Source: Bacillus alkalicellulosilyticus
GTDB taxonomy: Bacteria > Bacillota > Bacilli > Bacillales > Bacillaceae_F
NCBI RefSeq assembly: GCF_002019795.1
Contig: NZ_KV917381.1
Location: 3,442,068 to 3,506,067 of the forward strand
Reading direction: 5' to 3'
DNA length: 64,000 nt
Each line of letters starts with the position of its first letter. Within the stretch, counting starts at the first letter, position 1. Of the stretch, positions 45,876 to 54,343 are shown piece by piece. The notes beneath the pieces were generated by a model. The model saw nothing but the letters and a program-made list of their open reading frames with translations, had not been told where the DNA came from and did not search any database. Made by a program: the position numbers and the translations under genes.

Positions 45876-46109
45876 TTACCCTCCACTTACAGGAGGGATA
45901 ATTGCAACTACATCGTTCTCTCTAATCACATCTTCCTCATTCGCAAACTCTTCATTAATGGCCACCATCATTTTAGTTAGTGCAGGAAAGTCAGGATACA
46001 ATCCAATTAGCTTTTCTTTTAACTGAGAAACGGTAATGTCCTGTTCTTCAATAGTTAGTTCTGATTGCCCAGCCTTTTCTTGTAATTCAGCAAATAATAA
46101 TACCTTCAT
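45876..46109 (-). CDS. moaD: Molybdopterin synthase small subunit
   Basis: A 77-residue ubiquitin-like sulfur carrier ending in the required Gly-Gly (PPVSGG). Its C-terminal thiocarboxylate donates sulfur to precursor Z in molybdopterin synthesis. It overlaps moaE by four bases and is the last gene of the moeA-mobB-moaE-moaD operon. Confidence 0.94.
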   Translation of the reverse strand: MKVLLFAELQEKAGQSELTIEEQDITVSQLKEKLIGLYPDFPALTKMMVAINEEFANEEDVIRENDVVAIIPPVSGG

Positions 46110-46567
46110 TCTACGATATTCTCCTTATCTGGAATTCCCGGCACGTTTTCTAGCTGATCACCAATCCATTTTTCGCCGTCTTCCCAATGTTCTTTTTTCC
46201 AAATCGGGACAATTTCTTTAATTCGTTCAATGGCATAGCGACTTGCATCATAAGAATCGGCACGATGTGGGGTCGAGACTGCAATGACGACAGCAATATC
46301 AGTGATTTCTAATCGACCAATCCGGTGAGTAATCGCGACACGAGCTTCTGGATACTTTTCCACAATCTCATCGCCAATTTGCGCTAGCTTTTTTTCTGCC
46401 ATTGGCACATACGCGTCATATTCTAAATAGAGCGTTGTCTTTCCTTTTGTTAACTCCCTCACCGTTCCGATAAAAGTATTAATTGCTCCTGCATGCGGAT
46501 GCACGACTTTATCTACAACTTCTTGGATAGTAATGCCTTCTCTTGTTATGTTAAAAAGATGATTCAT
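46106..46567 (-). CDS. moaE: Molybdopterin synthase catalytic subunit
   Basis: A 153-residue protein; the core HPHAGAINTFIGTVRE (about 23-38) and the active-site lysine region PIWKKEHWEDGEKWIG (about 121-136) are typical. With MoaD it converts cyclic pyranopterin monophosphate to molybdopterin. It starts directly after the mobB stop. Confidence 0.95.
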   Translation of the reverse strand: MNHLFNITREGITIQEVVDKVVHPHAGAINTFIGTVRELTKGKTTLYLEYDAYVPMAEKKLAQIGDEIVEKYPEARVAITHRIGRLEITDIAVVIAVSTPHRADSYDASRYAIERIKEIVPIWKKEHWEDGEKWIGDQLENVPGIPDKENIVE

Positions 46568-47089
46568 TTAAGACTCCCTCCCGAGATAATCTAGCAACCA
46601 TGTATAAAAAAGTTCTTTTTCTTCTAGCTTGAAAATAGGTACATCCAAATCAAGATTAGCATCTTTATCCCACACGATAACCGCTTTAATGTTTAGAAGC
46701 TCTTGTAGCAATGTTATATCTTCTTTGTTACGAACGATAACCACTTTGTCATAGGCTTCTCTTTTAAAGCCTTCAACTAAAATACAATCAATAGAAAAAG
46801 AGTCATAAATCTCTACAATATTTTGTAACGACCATGGTTCTCCTTGATTGACTTGAACTTGCAGGGAACCTGCAGCGGATACGGCTGAAGCGATTGCACC
46901 TGCTTGACGATGCTTCCATGAGTCTTTTCCTTCATCTAAAGCAAGAAGTTCCGACCCATGACCATGATGTTTAACCGTAGCCACCTTTATCCCTTTAGAA
47001 GATAAGAAAGTAATCACATCGTTTAGATAAGTTGTTTTTCCGCTATTACTATACCCTACAAACTGAAGGACCTTTACTCCCACGGCCAT
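46568..47089 (-). CDS. mobB: Molybdopterin-guanine dinucleotide biosynthesis adaptor
   Basis: A 173-residue P-loop protein with Walker A GYSNSGKTT (about 12-20) and VKHHGHGSE in the switch area. MobB assists MobA in forming the guanine-dinucleotide cofactor that bis-MGD enzymes such as the NasC-type reductase need. Its start overlaps the 3' end of moeA by 16 bases. Confidence 0.93.
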   Translation of the reverse strand: MAVGVKVLQFVGYSNSGKTTYLNDVITFLSSKGIKVATVKHHGHGSELLALDEGKDSWKHRQAGAIASAVSAAGSLQVQVNQGEPWSLQNIVEIYDSFSIDCILVEGFKREAYDKVVIVRNKEDITLLQELLNIKAVIVWDKDANLDLDVPIFKLEEKELFYTWLLDYLGRES

Positions 47090-48339
47090 TCGCTTCCTTC
47101 TCCACCAAGTAATAATACGTCAACGGTAGCTCCTCCTTCATAGCCCCTTGTTCCACCTGGAAGAACCAATAATGCATTGGCATCTGCTAGAGATGTCACT
47201 ACACCAGATTTATCTAAACCTGTTGGGGCCACTGACAATTGACCTTGTTGAATTGTTACTCTACTTCTTACAAAACGGGAGAACGGGTTAGGCTTTGGAA
47301 AATCCGCCGCTAACATCGCTTGTTCCTTTTGAAGATGTGGTTTTGGGTCTGAAAAACCTGAGCGAATCACAGGTCTCACTAACAATTCAAATCCGACAAA
47401 GCATGCCGATGGATTGCCTGATAAACCGAATAAGAGTTTTCCATTGAGCTCAGCAACTGTCGTTACACTACCGGGACGCATTGCTATTTTATTGAAAAGA
47501 ACCGTTGCACCTAGCTTCTCGTAAATCGCTGGTAAATAATCATAATCTCCTACCGATACACCGCCTGTAGTAATTACATAATCCACTTCATCTAAACAAC
47601 TAGCTATTGCTTCATAACACTGGTCAAAATCATCAACCAGTTTACCATAATAATGTGGAATCGCTCCTGCCTGTTTCACTTGAGAGGCAACCATATAGGC
47701 ATTGCTATTACGAATCTTACCCGGTTCTAACTCCTCATCTACCTCAAGTAATTCTGTTCCTGTAGCAAATATCCCGACTTTTGGCGGCTTACAAACAGGC
47801 ACTTTCGCATAACCAAATGTGGCAAGGAGAGCTTTGATCCCAGCATGAATTGTACTTCCTTTTTTCACCAAGGACGTGCCCTCTTTGGCATCTTCCCCTT
47901 GCTTTGAGATGTTATCTCCTAGCTTTAATTTTCTACGGATTTCTATATAGGGCTTACCCTCAATTTCAAGCTCTTTTGTCAGCTCAAACATAATCACTGT
48001 ATCTGTTCCTACTGGAATTTGCGCTCCCGTCATGATCCGGATAGCTTGAAAAGGTTCTGGTACTTTAGTGGCCACATGACCCGCACCAATTTCTTCAATG
48101 ACTTCAAGTCGAACAGGGTCCTCAGCTGATGCATGATAGGTATCTTCAGCTCTCACAGCAAAACCATCATACGGAGATTTATCAAACGGTGGAACATCAT
48201 GTGTAGCTTTAATATCTTCTCCTACTACGCGTCCGTCGCTTTCTTCAATTGAAACATATTCAATGGGTTGTGTAGTTATGTAACTCAGCACATGGGCAAC
48301 TGCCTCTTTTACTGGAATTGGTTTACGTCGTTCTACCAT
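47074..48339 (-). CDS. moeA: Molybdopterin molybdotransferase
   Basis: A 421-residue enzyme that inserts molybdate into adenylylated molybdopterin. Motifs: FDKSPYDGFAV (about 56-66), the ATGTELLEV block (about 190) and TTGGVSVGDYDY (about 255-266), followed by GLSGNPSACFVGFELLVRP. I start at ATG 48339, six bases behind GAGGTG, instead of the upstream GTG/ATG codons inside the ribosome site. It heads the moeA-mobB-moaE-moaD operon, divergent from modABC. Confidence 0.95.
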   Translation of the reverse strand: MVERRKPIPVKEAVAHVLSYITTQPIEYVSIEESDGRVVGEDIKATHDVPPFDKSPYDGFAVRAEDTYHASAEDPVRLEVIEEIGAGHVATKVPEPFQAIRIMTGAQIPVGTDTVIMFELTKELEIEGKPYIEIRRKLKLGDNISKQGEDAKEGTSLVKKGSTIHAGIKALLATFGYAKVPVCKPPKVGIFATGTELLEVDEELEPGKIRNSNAYMVASQVKQAGAIPHYYGKLVDDFDQCYEAIASCLDEVDYVITTGGVSVGDYDYLPAIYEKLGATVLFNKIAMRPGSVTTVAELNGKLLFGLSGNPSACFVGFELLVRPVIRSGFSDPKPHLQKEQAMLAADFPKPNPFSRFVRSRVTIQQGQLSVAPTGLDKSGVVTSLADANALLVLPGGTRGYEGGATVDVLLLGGEGSEWPWE

Positions 48340-48543
48340 TGTCATCACCTCTATCGTAATCGTTCTGTTTTACTCTTCTAGTTGAAATGATACCATATAT
48401 CGTTCATAATCAAAGCATGTTTTAGTTGTTTTCCTATTATTACTTCAACAAGACGAAGGCGTATGTGATAAAATACACACAACCTTTTACTCAGCTTTTA
48501 GTATAATGGCTTGTATAATTTTAGAAGATGGATAGGTGAAACC

Positions 48544-49311
48544 ATGAATAAATGTCTATTTTTTATAACATCAATAATTCTTATTCTTATATCAGGTTGT
48601 GGCGCTCAACAAGAAGATGAAATACAGCCAAAATTGTATGTTGCGGCTGCATCAGATTTATTGTTCGCCTTTCAGGAGATACAACCACTTTTTGAAGAAA
48701 AATATAATGTACAGCTTACTTTTTCGTTTGGTTCGACAGGTCAACTGGCTGATCAAATTGAAAATGGGGCTCCATTTGATGCCTTTGCCGCTGCAAACGA
48801 ACATTTTATTGACCAACTTGCTGAAAAAGACCTTATCGTTGAAGAAACGAGAGAAATATACGCACTAGGTTTAATTGGACTGGCCACATTGCCTGATAGC
48901 TCAATAGAAGTAGCTTCCATTGAAGATTTGTTGAAAGATAGTGTCAAAAAAATAGCAATAGCAAATCCGGAACACGCTCCATATGGAATGGCAGCAAAGG
49001 AAGCATTAGAACAAGCTGGAATATGGGATTCCATTCAATCGCGCCTTATTTTTGGAAGAAATATCTCTGATACATTGACACTGCTTGAAACAGGAAATGT
49101 CGAAGCGGCAATCATCGCTCGTTCTCTAGCTCATGAATATATTAATTTTACATATATTGACCAAGAATTGTATACGCCATTACATCAAACGGTTGCTGTC
49201 ATAAACACAAGTGAAAATCAAGAACTCGCAGCAGCTTTTATCGAATTCATTCAAAATGAAGGGCGACCTATCATGGATAAATACGGATTTCTGCCAACTG
49301 AGGGGAAGTAA
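48544..49311 (+). CDS. modA: Molybdate-binding lipoprotein
   Basis: A 255-residue solute-binding lipoprotein (lipobox LISGC near residue 20). The family pattern LYVAAASDLLFAFQEIQPLF, FSFGSTGQLADQIENGAPFDAFAAA and the C-terminal IEFIQNEGRPIMDKYGF are clear (quoted as landmarks at about 32-52, 66-90 and 235-252). ATG 48544 has AGGTG upstream. It is followed two bases later by modB. Confidence 0.93.
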   Translation: MNKCLFFITSIILILISGCGAQQEDEIQPKLYVAAASDLLFAFQEIQPLFEEKYNVQLTFSFGSTGQLADQIENGAPFDAFAAANEHFIDQLAEKDLIVEETREIYALGLIGLATLPDSSIEVASIEDLLKDSVKKIAIANPEHAPYGMAAKEALEQAGIWDSIQSRLIFGRNISDTLTLLETGNVEAAIIARSLAHEYINFTYIDQELYTPLHQTVAVINTSENQELAAAFIEFIQNEGRPIMDKYGFLPTEGK

Positions 49312-49313
49312 GG

Positions 49314-49988
49314 ATGTCTGACATAAACCTTTTTCCCTTAGTCTTATCGTTACAGGTTGCCTTAACGGCTACGCTACTATCCGTAGTAGTTGGTCTTCCG
49401 ATAGCCTATTATTTAAGTCATTCAAAAAATAGATTTGCCGATATTATAGATACTTTTGTTACATTACCTATTGTTCTCCCACCAACTGTTCTTGGATACT
49501 ATTTATTAGTTTTATTAGGTCGACAAAGTTCAGTTGGAGCTTTCCTTGAGGAACACTTTAATATCATGATTGTATTTACTCCAACTGGAGCTGTTATTGC
49601 AGCACTTATCGTTGGAATCCCTTTTTTAATTAAATCTGCTAAAGCTGCTTTTACTGACATGGATAAGCATATTATTCATGCTGCTAGAGTATTAGGAAAA
49701 AATGAATGGTATATTTTCTTTAGTATTATTGTTCCTTTATCATGGCCAGGAATTTTAACAGGAGTGACCTTAAGCTTTGCCCGCTCTCTCGGCGATTTTG
49801 GTGTCACTTTAATGGTAGCTGGGAGTATCCCAGGGGAAACGATGACGATGCCAATCGCCATTTATGATGCTCTTCTTTCAGGAAATCGAACATTGGCCCA
49901 TACTCTCGTTTTCATTATGACTGGGACTTCCTTGCTTATTCTTTATATGATTAACAGATTGGAACGAAAAATATCAAAGGGGCGATAA
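49314..49988 (+). CDS. modB: Molybdate ABC transporter permease
   Basis: A 224-residue permease with about five or six helices and the EAA-type loop AARVLGKNEWYIFFSIIVPLSWPG (about 120-143), which contacts the ATPase. SFARSLGDFGVTLMVAGSIPG is typical of ModB. It starts two bases after modA and is followed directly by modC, so the three form an operon. Confidence 0.95.
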   Translation: MSDINLFPLVLSLQVALTATLLSVVVGLPIAYYLSHSKNRFADIIDTFVTLPIVLPPTVLGYYLLVLLGRQSSVGAFLEEHFNIMIVFTPTGAVIAALIVGIPFLIKSAKAAFTDMDKHIIHAARVLGKNEWYIFFSIIVPLSWPGILTGVTLSFARSLGDFGVTLMVAGSIPGETMTMPIAIYDALLSGNRTLAHTLVFIMTGTSLLILYMINRLERKISKGR

Positions 49989-49991
49989 TTG

Positions 49992-51029
49992 ATGCTCTCT
50001 GTAAATATAGTCAAACAGTTCAAAGATTTCACCCTCCAACTAGATTTTTTGGCATCCAATGAAATCACTGGTCTGATTGGTCCTTCAGGTAGCGGAAAAA
50101 GTCTAACACTTCAGTGTATTGCAGGACTACAGACACCTGATGAAGGAGAAATCAGACTTCATAATCAAACGTTTTTTGATTCCAAACAAAAGATAAATAT
50201 GAAAACGCGACACCGCAGAGTTGGTTATGTTTTTCAACAGTATGCCTTATTTCCACATCTCACAGTCGCTCAAAACATTAGCTATGGCTTGGGACATCTT
50301 ACAAAACAGGAAAGAAAAAAGGCCGTCAAAAAATATCTTGTTATGATGGAATTAAAAGGGCTCGAAGACCATTACCCTTCAGCCCTATCAGGAGGACAAC
50401 AACAACGAACCGCACTGGCGAGAACATTAATCACAAAACCAGATATTTTACTACTAGATGAACCATTTTCAGCTCTTGATCGGTCCCTACGTATTCGCTT
50501 AGCTGAAGAATTATTATCGTTAGTCAAAGAGCACTTTCATGGTCCGGTTCTTCTTGTCACACATGATATAGATGAAGCTTATCAACTTTGTCGTTCTATC
50601 GTTTTGCTTAACCAAGGTAAAAAGATTCAAGCAGGTTGTAAAAACAACGTCTTTGCACAGCCCAACTCAATTGGTGCTGCAAAGCTACTAGGTTGCAAAA
50701 ATCTAATCGCGATCCATTCCATTCCTAGTCAAACCGAAATCAAAAGTGAGCAAATGATAGTAAAGGTACCGGATTTACTTCATACGGTACCTTCCTATCT
50801 TGGGATTCACCCACATGATATAAAATTAGGAGTCACTGTGTCCGAGACTGAAAACACATTTTCTTGTATCGTTTTATCACAAAAAGAGGCTTTGTATAAA
50901 ACAACGTTCACAGTACAGTCAGAAGGTTTACGATTTGAAATAGATGTGACAAAAGAACAAGCAAAACAACTTGAGCAAAACAAAACTCTATTCATTCACC
51001 TTCCCAAAGAGAAGATATTCTTATGTTGA
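49992..51029 (+). CDS. modC: Molybdate ABC transporter ATPase
   Basis: A 345-residue ATPase with Walker A GPSGSGKS (about 33-40), signature LSGGQQQR (about 130), Walker B LLLDEPF and H-loop THD. The C-terminal part (about 225-345) is a TOBE/Mop-type domain that may bind oxyanions. ATG 49992 is seven bases after AAAGGGGCG; the TTG just before is less likely. Its last nine bases overlap the convergent radical SAM gene. Confidence 0.94.
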   Translation: MLSVNIVKQFKDFTLQLDFLASNEITGLIGPSGSGKSLTLQCIAGLQTPDEGEIRLHNQTFFDSKQKINMKTRHRRVGYVFQQYALFPHLTVAQNISYGLGHLTKQERKKAVKKYLVMMELKGLEDHYPSALSGGQQQRTALARTLITKPDILLLDEPFSALDRSLRIRLAEELLSLVKEHFHGPVLLVTHDIDEAYQLCRSIVLLNQGKKIQAGCKNNVFAQPNSIGAAKLLGCKNLIAIHSIPSQTEIKSEQMIVKVPDLLHTVPSYLGIHPHDIKLGVTVSETENTFSCIVLSQKEALYKTTFTVQSEGLRFEIDVTKEQAKQLEQNKTLFIHLPKEKIFLC

Positions 51030-52082
51030 GGGGACATACGCGCATGTCGGGTCGCTTTCTAAATAGTCACCATGAATTGCAAAGGCACGCGCTCTTGACC
51101 CTCCGCAAATCTCTTTAAATTCGCATCGCCCACACTTCCCCTTTAACAGCGTTTTATCACGAAGCTCCTTCATTATTGGTGAGTTTTGATAAATATCTAG
51201 TAACGAACTCTCTCGAACATTTCCACATTTAATTGGTAAGAAACCACTTGGATAAACATCTCCTATATGGCTTATAAACACAAATCCGTCCCCATCGTTA
51301 ACACTTTTTGGGGCTCTTCCAAGAACATCAAGCTTCTTTTCAGTTTGTTGTAACAGTCTTTCCTGAAGAACAACTCTACGATAATGAGGCGCTTCAGTCG
51401 CTTTAACGTGGTATGGCATTTTTTGCTGAATGGTTGTGAGCCATTTCATAACTGATTCATGCTCATCCGCCGTTAGCATATGTTCTTGCTGTCCCCTTCC
51501 CACAGGAATTAAAAAGAACAGACTCCATAAAACCGCACCAAATTCTTTGATTAGTTCACTAATCGCTTCTAAGTCACCCACATTTAAAGTTGTGACAGTT
51601 GTGTTAATTTGAATCGGTATGTTCATTTCTTTTAGATAAGAAATCCCCTTAATCGTACGGTCAAAAGACCCTTTGGTTCCTCTAAAAGCATCATGAATGT
51701 CATCATTTGAACCATCTAAACTAAACGCCCATCGCGATAATCCTACGTCTTTTGCTTGTTGTACGGCTTTTCTTGTGACCATTGGCGTGGCACTTGGTGT
51801 CATAGATACTGATAATCCCTTTTCATGAATCGCATAGTGAGCCAATTCAAACAAGTCAGGCCGCATTAATGGGTCTCCACCAGTAAAAACAAATAACGGA
51901 TTACCCATAGCTGCAATATCATCTATTACTTTTTTTCCTTCTTCAAATGAAAGCTGGCGTGGATCAGGAGTATATTGAGCCTCTGCCCTACAATGGACAC
52001 ATTTAAGTGCACATGCTCTTGTCACTTCCCAAATGACGATAAACGGAAATTCGTTATAATTGACTGTCTTCACAGTAATCAC
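51021..52082 (-). CDS. Radical SAM/SPASM-type protein
   Basis: A 353-residue radical SAM enzyme with CALKCVHC (about 18-25) binding the catalytic 4Fe-4S, GGDPLMRPD (about 68) for SAM, and a C-terminal cysteine-rich region CGNV...CGRCEFKEICGG...C (about 285-345) like a SPASM auxiliary-cluster domain. It resembles NirJ/AhbD and related maturases more than MoaA. It may act in heme or cofactor modification in the nitrate cluster. The Fnr box upstream is too close to its start for activation, so its control is unclear. Confidence 0.82.
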   Translation of the reverse strand: MITVKTVNYNEFPFIVIWEVTRACALKCVHCRAEAQYTPDPRQLSFEEGKKVIDDIAAMGNPLFVFTGGDPLMRPDLFELAHYAIHEKGLSVSMTPSATPMVTRKAVQQAKDVGLSRWAFSLDGSNDDIHDAFRGTKGSFDRTIKGISYLKEMNIPIQINTTVTTLNVGDLEAISELIKEFGAVLWSLFFLIPVGRGQQEHMLTADEHESVMKWLTTIQQKMPYHVKATEAPHYRRVVLQERLLQQTEKKLDVLGRAPKSVNDGDGFVFISHIGDVYPSGFLPIKCGNVRESSLLDIYQNSPIMKELRDKTLLKGKCGRCEFKEICGGSRARAFAIHGDYLESDPTCAYVPST

Positions 52083-52118
52083 CTCCCCTTAAAACTACTT
52101 TACTTTTGAGGGAATGAC

Positions 52119-52134
52119 TGTGAATTAAATCACA
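52119..52134 (+). promoter_or_regulatory. Fnr box upstream of the Mrp-like gene
   Basis: TGTGAATTAAATCACA is a perfect TGTGA-N6-TCACA. A TAAAAT -10 at 52156-52161 puts it at -41.5 for the rightward Mrp-like gene. Confidence 0.88.
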
Positions 52135-52155
52135 TCCAAGGACACTAGGACCTAG

Positions 52156-52161
52156 TAAAAT
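52156..52161 (+). promoter_or_regulatory. -10 of the Mrp-like gene
   Basis: TAAAAT, with start near 52168 and a 40-base leader to ATG 52208. Confidence 0.6.
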
Positions 52162-52207
52162 GACGGTAAGTCATCAGCAATGACACTAAAAAAGGAAGTG
52201 AATGGAA

Positions 52208-52954
52208 ATGTTATCAGGTCAAGTAATTGCCATAACGAGCGGAAAAGGCGGGGTTGGTAAATCAACAGTCTCGATTAATTTAGCTCTTGCCCTTTCACGT
52301 TTAAATAAAAAAGTAGGAATAATCGATTTAGACATTTACGGGTTCAGCATTCCTAAAATGCTATCGATTACAAGCCGTCCCAAAACCTTTAATGAAAAAA
52401 TCATTCCGGTAAGCTCTCATGGTCTTACTGTCATGTCTACAGGTTTTATGGTACGAGAAAATAGCCCTATCGTTTGGAGAGGGCCTATGCTCGGAAAAAT
52501 GATAGAGCATTTTATTCAAGATGTCCTTTGGGGAAAGATGGATTACATCCTTCTAGATATGCCTCCTGGTACGGGAGATGTTGCTCTAGATATGCATCAC
52601 ATGATTCCACAAAGTAAGGAAATTATTGTAACTACACCACACGATGCGGCCTCCCATGTAGCGGAACGCGCAGGAACAATGGCCAAACAAACAAATCATG
52701 AGATATTAGGAATTATTGAAAACATGTCATACTTTTCCCCTCCTAACCGAGAAGATGAAAAATACTTTCTTTTTGGGAAAGGCGGCGGAGAGAAGTTAGC
52801 ACAAAAGCTTGAAACCCCTTTACTTGCGAAATTGCCCATGGCTATTCCTAATGAAGATGGTGAAGTCAGCTCTATTTTTGAGGAGAATACTCCTCTATTT
52901 GAGCAATATAATCTATTGGCAAAGAAAGTTGATGCCATGTTTGCCATCGTATAA
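52208..52954 (+). CDS. Mrp/ApbC-like ATPase lacking the bridging cysteines
   Basis: A 248-residue P-loop protein of the Mrp/NBP35 family with the deviant Walker A SGKGGVGKST (about 10-19), switch DLDIYGFSIP and Walker B-like DYILLDMPPGTGD. Normal ApbC/Mrp carriers have CxxC after the ENMSYF motif to bridge a 4Fe-4S cluster between subunits; here the segment reads ENMSYFSPPNREDEKYFLFG, with no cysteine. ATG 52208 is nine bases after AAAGGAAG; ATG 52202 is too close. Under a perfect Fnr box it may assist metalloenzyme assembly or act like SalA-type regulators. Confidence 0.85.
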   Translation: MLSGQVIAITSGKGGVGKSTVSINLALALSRLNKKVGIIDLDIYGFSIPKMLSITSRPKTFNEKIIPVSSHGLTVMSTGFMVRENSPIVWRGPMLGKMIEHFIQDVLWGKMDYILLDMPPGTGDVALDMHHMIPQSKEIIVTTPHDAASHVAERAGTMAKQTNHEILGIIENMSYFSPPNREDEKYFLFGKGGGEKLAQKLETPLLAKLPMAIPNEDGEVSSIFEENTPLFEQYNLLAKKVDAMFAIV

Positions 52955-52969
52955 ACCATAATAGTTATT

Positions 52970-53026
52970 CTAGGTAAAAAGGATCTCGGGAAAAGTAAAT
53001 ACTTTCTTAAGATCCTTTTATCCTAG
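52970..53026 (+). terminator. Long terminator hairpin
   Basis: CTAGG-AAAAGGATCT pairs with AGATCCTTTTATCCTAG, and inner AAAGT/ACTTT extends it. It ends the Mrp-like gene transcript. Confidence 0.75.
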
Positions 53027-53067
53027 TAGGGGATAGATATACTTTATCATTTTGATTTAGTGAAAAC

Positions 53068-53083
53068 TGTAACATAGATCACA
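53068..53083 (+). promoter_or_regulatory. Imperfect Fnr box upstream of the Crp-family gene
   Basis: TGTAACATAGATCACA differs from the consensus by one base. No good -10 at the matching distance is visible. Confidence 0.5.
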
Positions 53084-53139
53084 CGATCTACTGTTTCATA
53101 CCATTAGAAAAAAAAAAAGATATGGGTGAGTGAGTAACC

Positions 53140-53829
53140 ATGAATCATGAGCAAGTAATTAATAGTATCCCTTTGTTTGAAAACCTAACAAAAGAACATA
53201 AGGTATTTCTCGAGGACCTTATTTTTACACAACAATTACAAAAAGGCGAAGTATTATTTCTTGAATCAGAAGAGGCTCTGGCTGTCTTTTTTGTGACGAT
53301 AGGAAAAATCCGATTAAGTAAAAGTACAAGTGATGGAAAAGAAATTGTCTTGCATGTTCGAAAAGACGGAGATATGTTTGCAGCCACTTCTATTTTTTCA
53401 AAACCAGGAGAAACCTATCCCGCAACAGCAACCGCCATTGAACCGACAACCGTGTCTTTCATTCGGAAAGCAGACTTTGAACAATTATTGTTACGAACTC
53501 CAGAACTTGCTCTGCCCATTTTTCAAACAATGTCTGAACGCCTTAGACTTTCTCAAAAAACACTAAGAGATGTAGCGCTCTTTGGAAAACAAAATTCACT
53601 CGCCTCCACACTGCTCCGATTTGCAAAGGATTATGGACGCCAAGCCTCAAACGGAACTTTAATAGATTTAAAATTAACTCATGAAGAATTAGGAAGTTAT
53701 TTCGGGGCGACCAGAGAAAGTGTAAATCGAATGATTAATCAATTAAAAAAGGACGGAATCATATCCATGGATCATGGCTATATCACGATTCACCAAAAGG
53801 ACTATTTAGAGGAGTTACTCAATAACTAA
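53140..53829 (+). CDS. Crp/Fnr-family transcriptional regulator
   Basis: A 229-residue regulator with an N-terminal cyclic-nucleotide-type barrel (about 12-115), dimer helix, and winged helix with EELGSYFGATRESVNRMINQLKKDG (about 178-202). Unlike the other Fnr of this window it has no cysteine cluster, so it senses something else. The recognition helix ATRESVNRM is almost the same as that of Fnr (TSRESVNRM), so the two may read the same TGTGA-type sites. It stands alone behind an imperfect Fnr box. Confidence 0.88.
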   Translation: MNHEQVINSIPLFENLTKEHKVFLEDLIFTQQLQKGEVLFLESEEALAVFFVTIGKIRLSKSTSDGKEIVLHVRKDGDMFAATSIFSKPGETYPATATAIEPTTVSFIRKADFEQLLLRTPELALPIFQTMSERLRLSQKTLRDVALFGKQNSLASTLLRFAKDYGRQASNGTLIDLKLTHEELGSYFGATRESVNRMINQLKKDGIISMDHGYITIHQKDYLEELLNN

Positions 53830-53843
53830 AATCTAGAGACTCA

Positions 53844-53874
53844 CTGAAAATACTTATTTTATAGTTGTTTTCAG
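53844..53874 (+). terminator. Weak terminator after the Crp-family gene
   Basis: CTGAAAA and TTTTCAG form a stem extended by GACT/AGTC. No strong T run follows. Confidence 0.4.
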
Positions 53875-53924
53875 TAGTCTTGGATGGTTGTGACATGGAC
53901 TTAATCCTCTTTCACTCGGGTTGT

Positions 53925-54030
53925 CTGTATTCGTGGCGGTTTCGGACTCCGTCTCCGCTGTTTACTCTTGGCCTGTCCGTATTCATTCCATTTAAAATAG
54001 CTCCCTACTTTAACGCATCCGTATTCATTC
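53925..54030 (+). repeat. Degenerate unit of the CGGAC tandem family
   Basis: TTTCGGACTCCGTCTCCGCTG followed by CTTGGCCTGTCCGTATTCATTCC (split at 53950 and 53974) matches the units at 36600-36735. A second, decayed CATCCGTATTCATTC lies near 54018. Apart from this, 53830-54276 has no feature I can support. Confidence 0.65.
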
Positions 54031-54276
54031 TGGCAAATGCTCAACCTTTTCCATAACAAGTTTAGTCCTTCTTGAATATATTTACATCTTTCACATATAA
54101 TGATGAGGATTAGCTATCCCTCGGCTATTCTTTTTAATCTCCATCCTTCTTTTACTTTCCTAATCACAGAGACTCTAAAGCTACTATCGGATGTGCATAA
54201 TTCTAGCATTTCCCTTTTATGGGTGATATACTATTAATGATTACATATTTCCTGAAACACTTGATAATAATAAGGT

Positions 54277-54316
54277 TTGTCCAAAAACAAGCCTTTTATT
54301 ATACTCGATTATCGAG
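54277..54316 (+). promoter_or_regulatory. Promoter and operator-like palindrome of the TRAP operon
   Basis: TTGTCC (54277-54282), a 17-base spacer and TATACT (54300-54305) form a good sigma-A promoter. The palindrome CTCGATTATCGAG (54304-54316) overlaps the -10 and the start site, a place where a repressor would block transcription. AGGGGGTAAC before ATG 54344 is the ribosome site. Confidence 0.6.
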
Positions 54317-54343
54317 AAAAATTTTTATAGGGGGTAACAAAGT

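Noticed and set aside
51021-52082. MoaA
   Set aside because: The N-terminal radical SAM motif fits, but the C-terminal cysteine pattern is SPASM-like and differs from the MoaA GTP-binding cluster.
52119-52134. Fnr activation of the leftward radical SAM gene
   Set aside because: A start at the -41.5 distance would fall about three bases before its start codon, so the box suits the rightward gene only.
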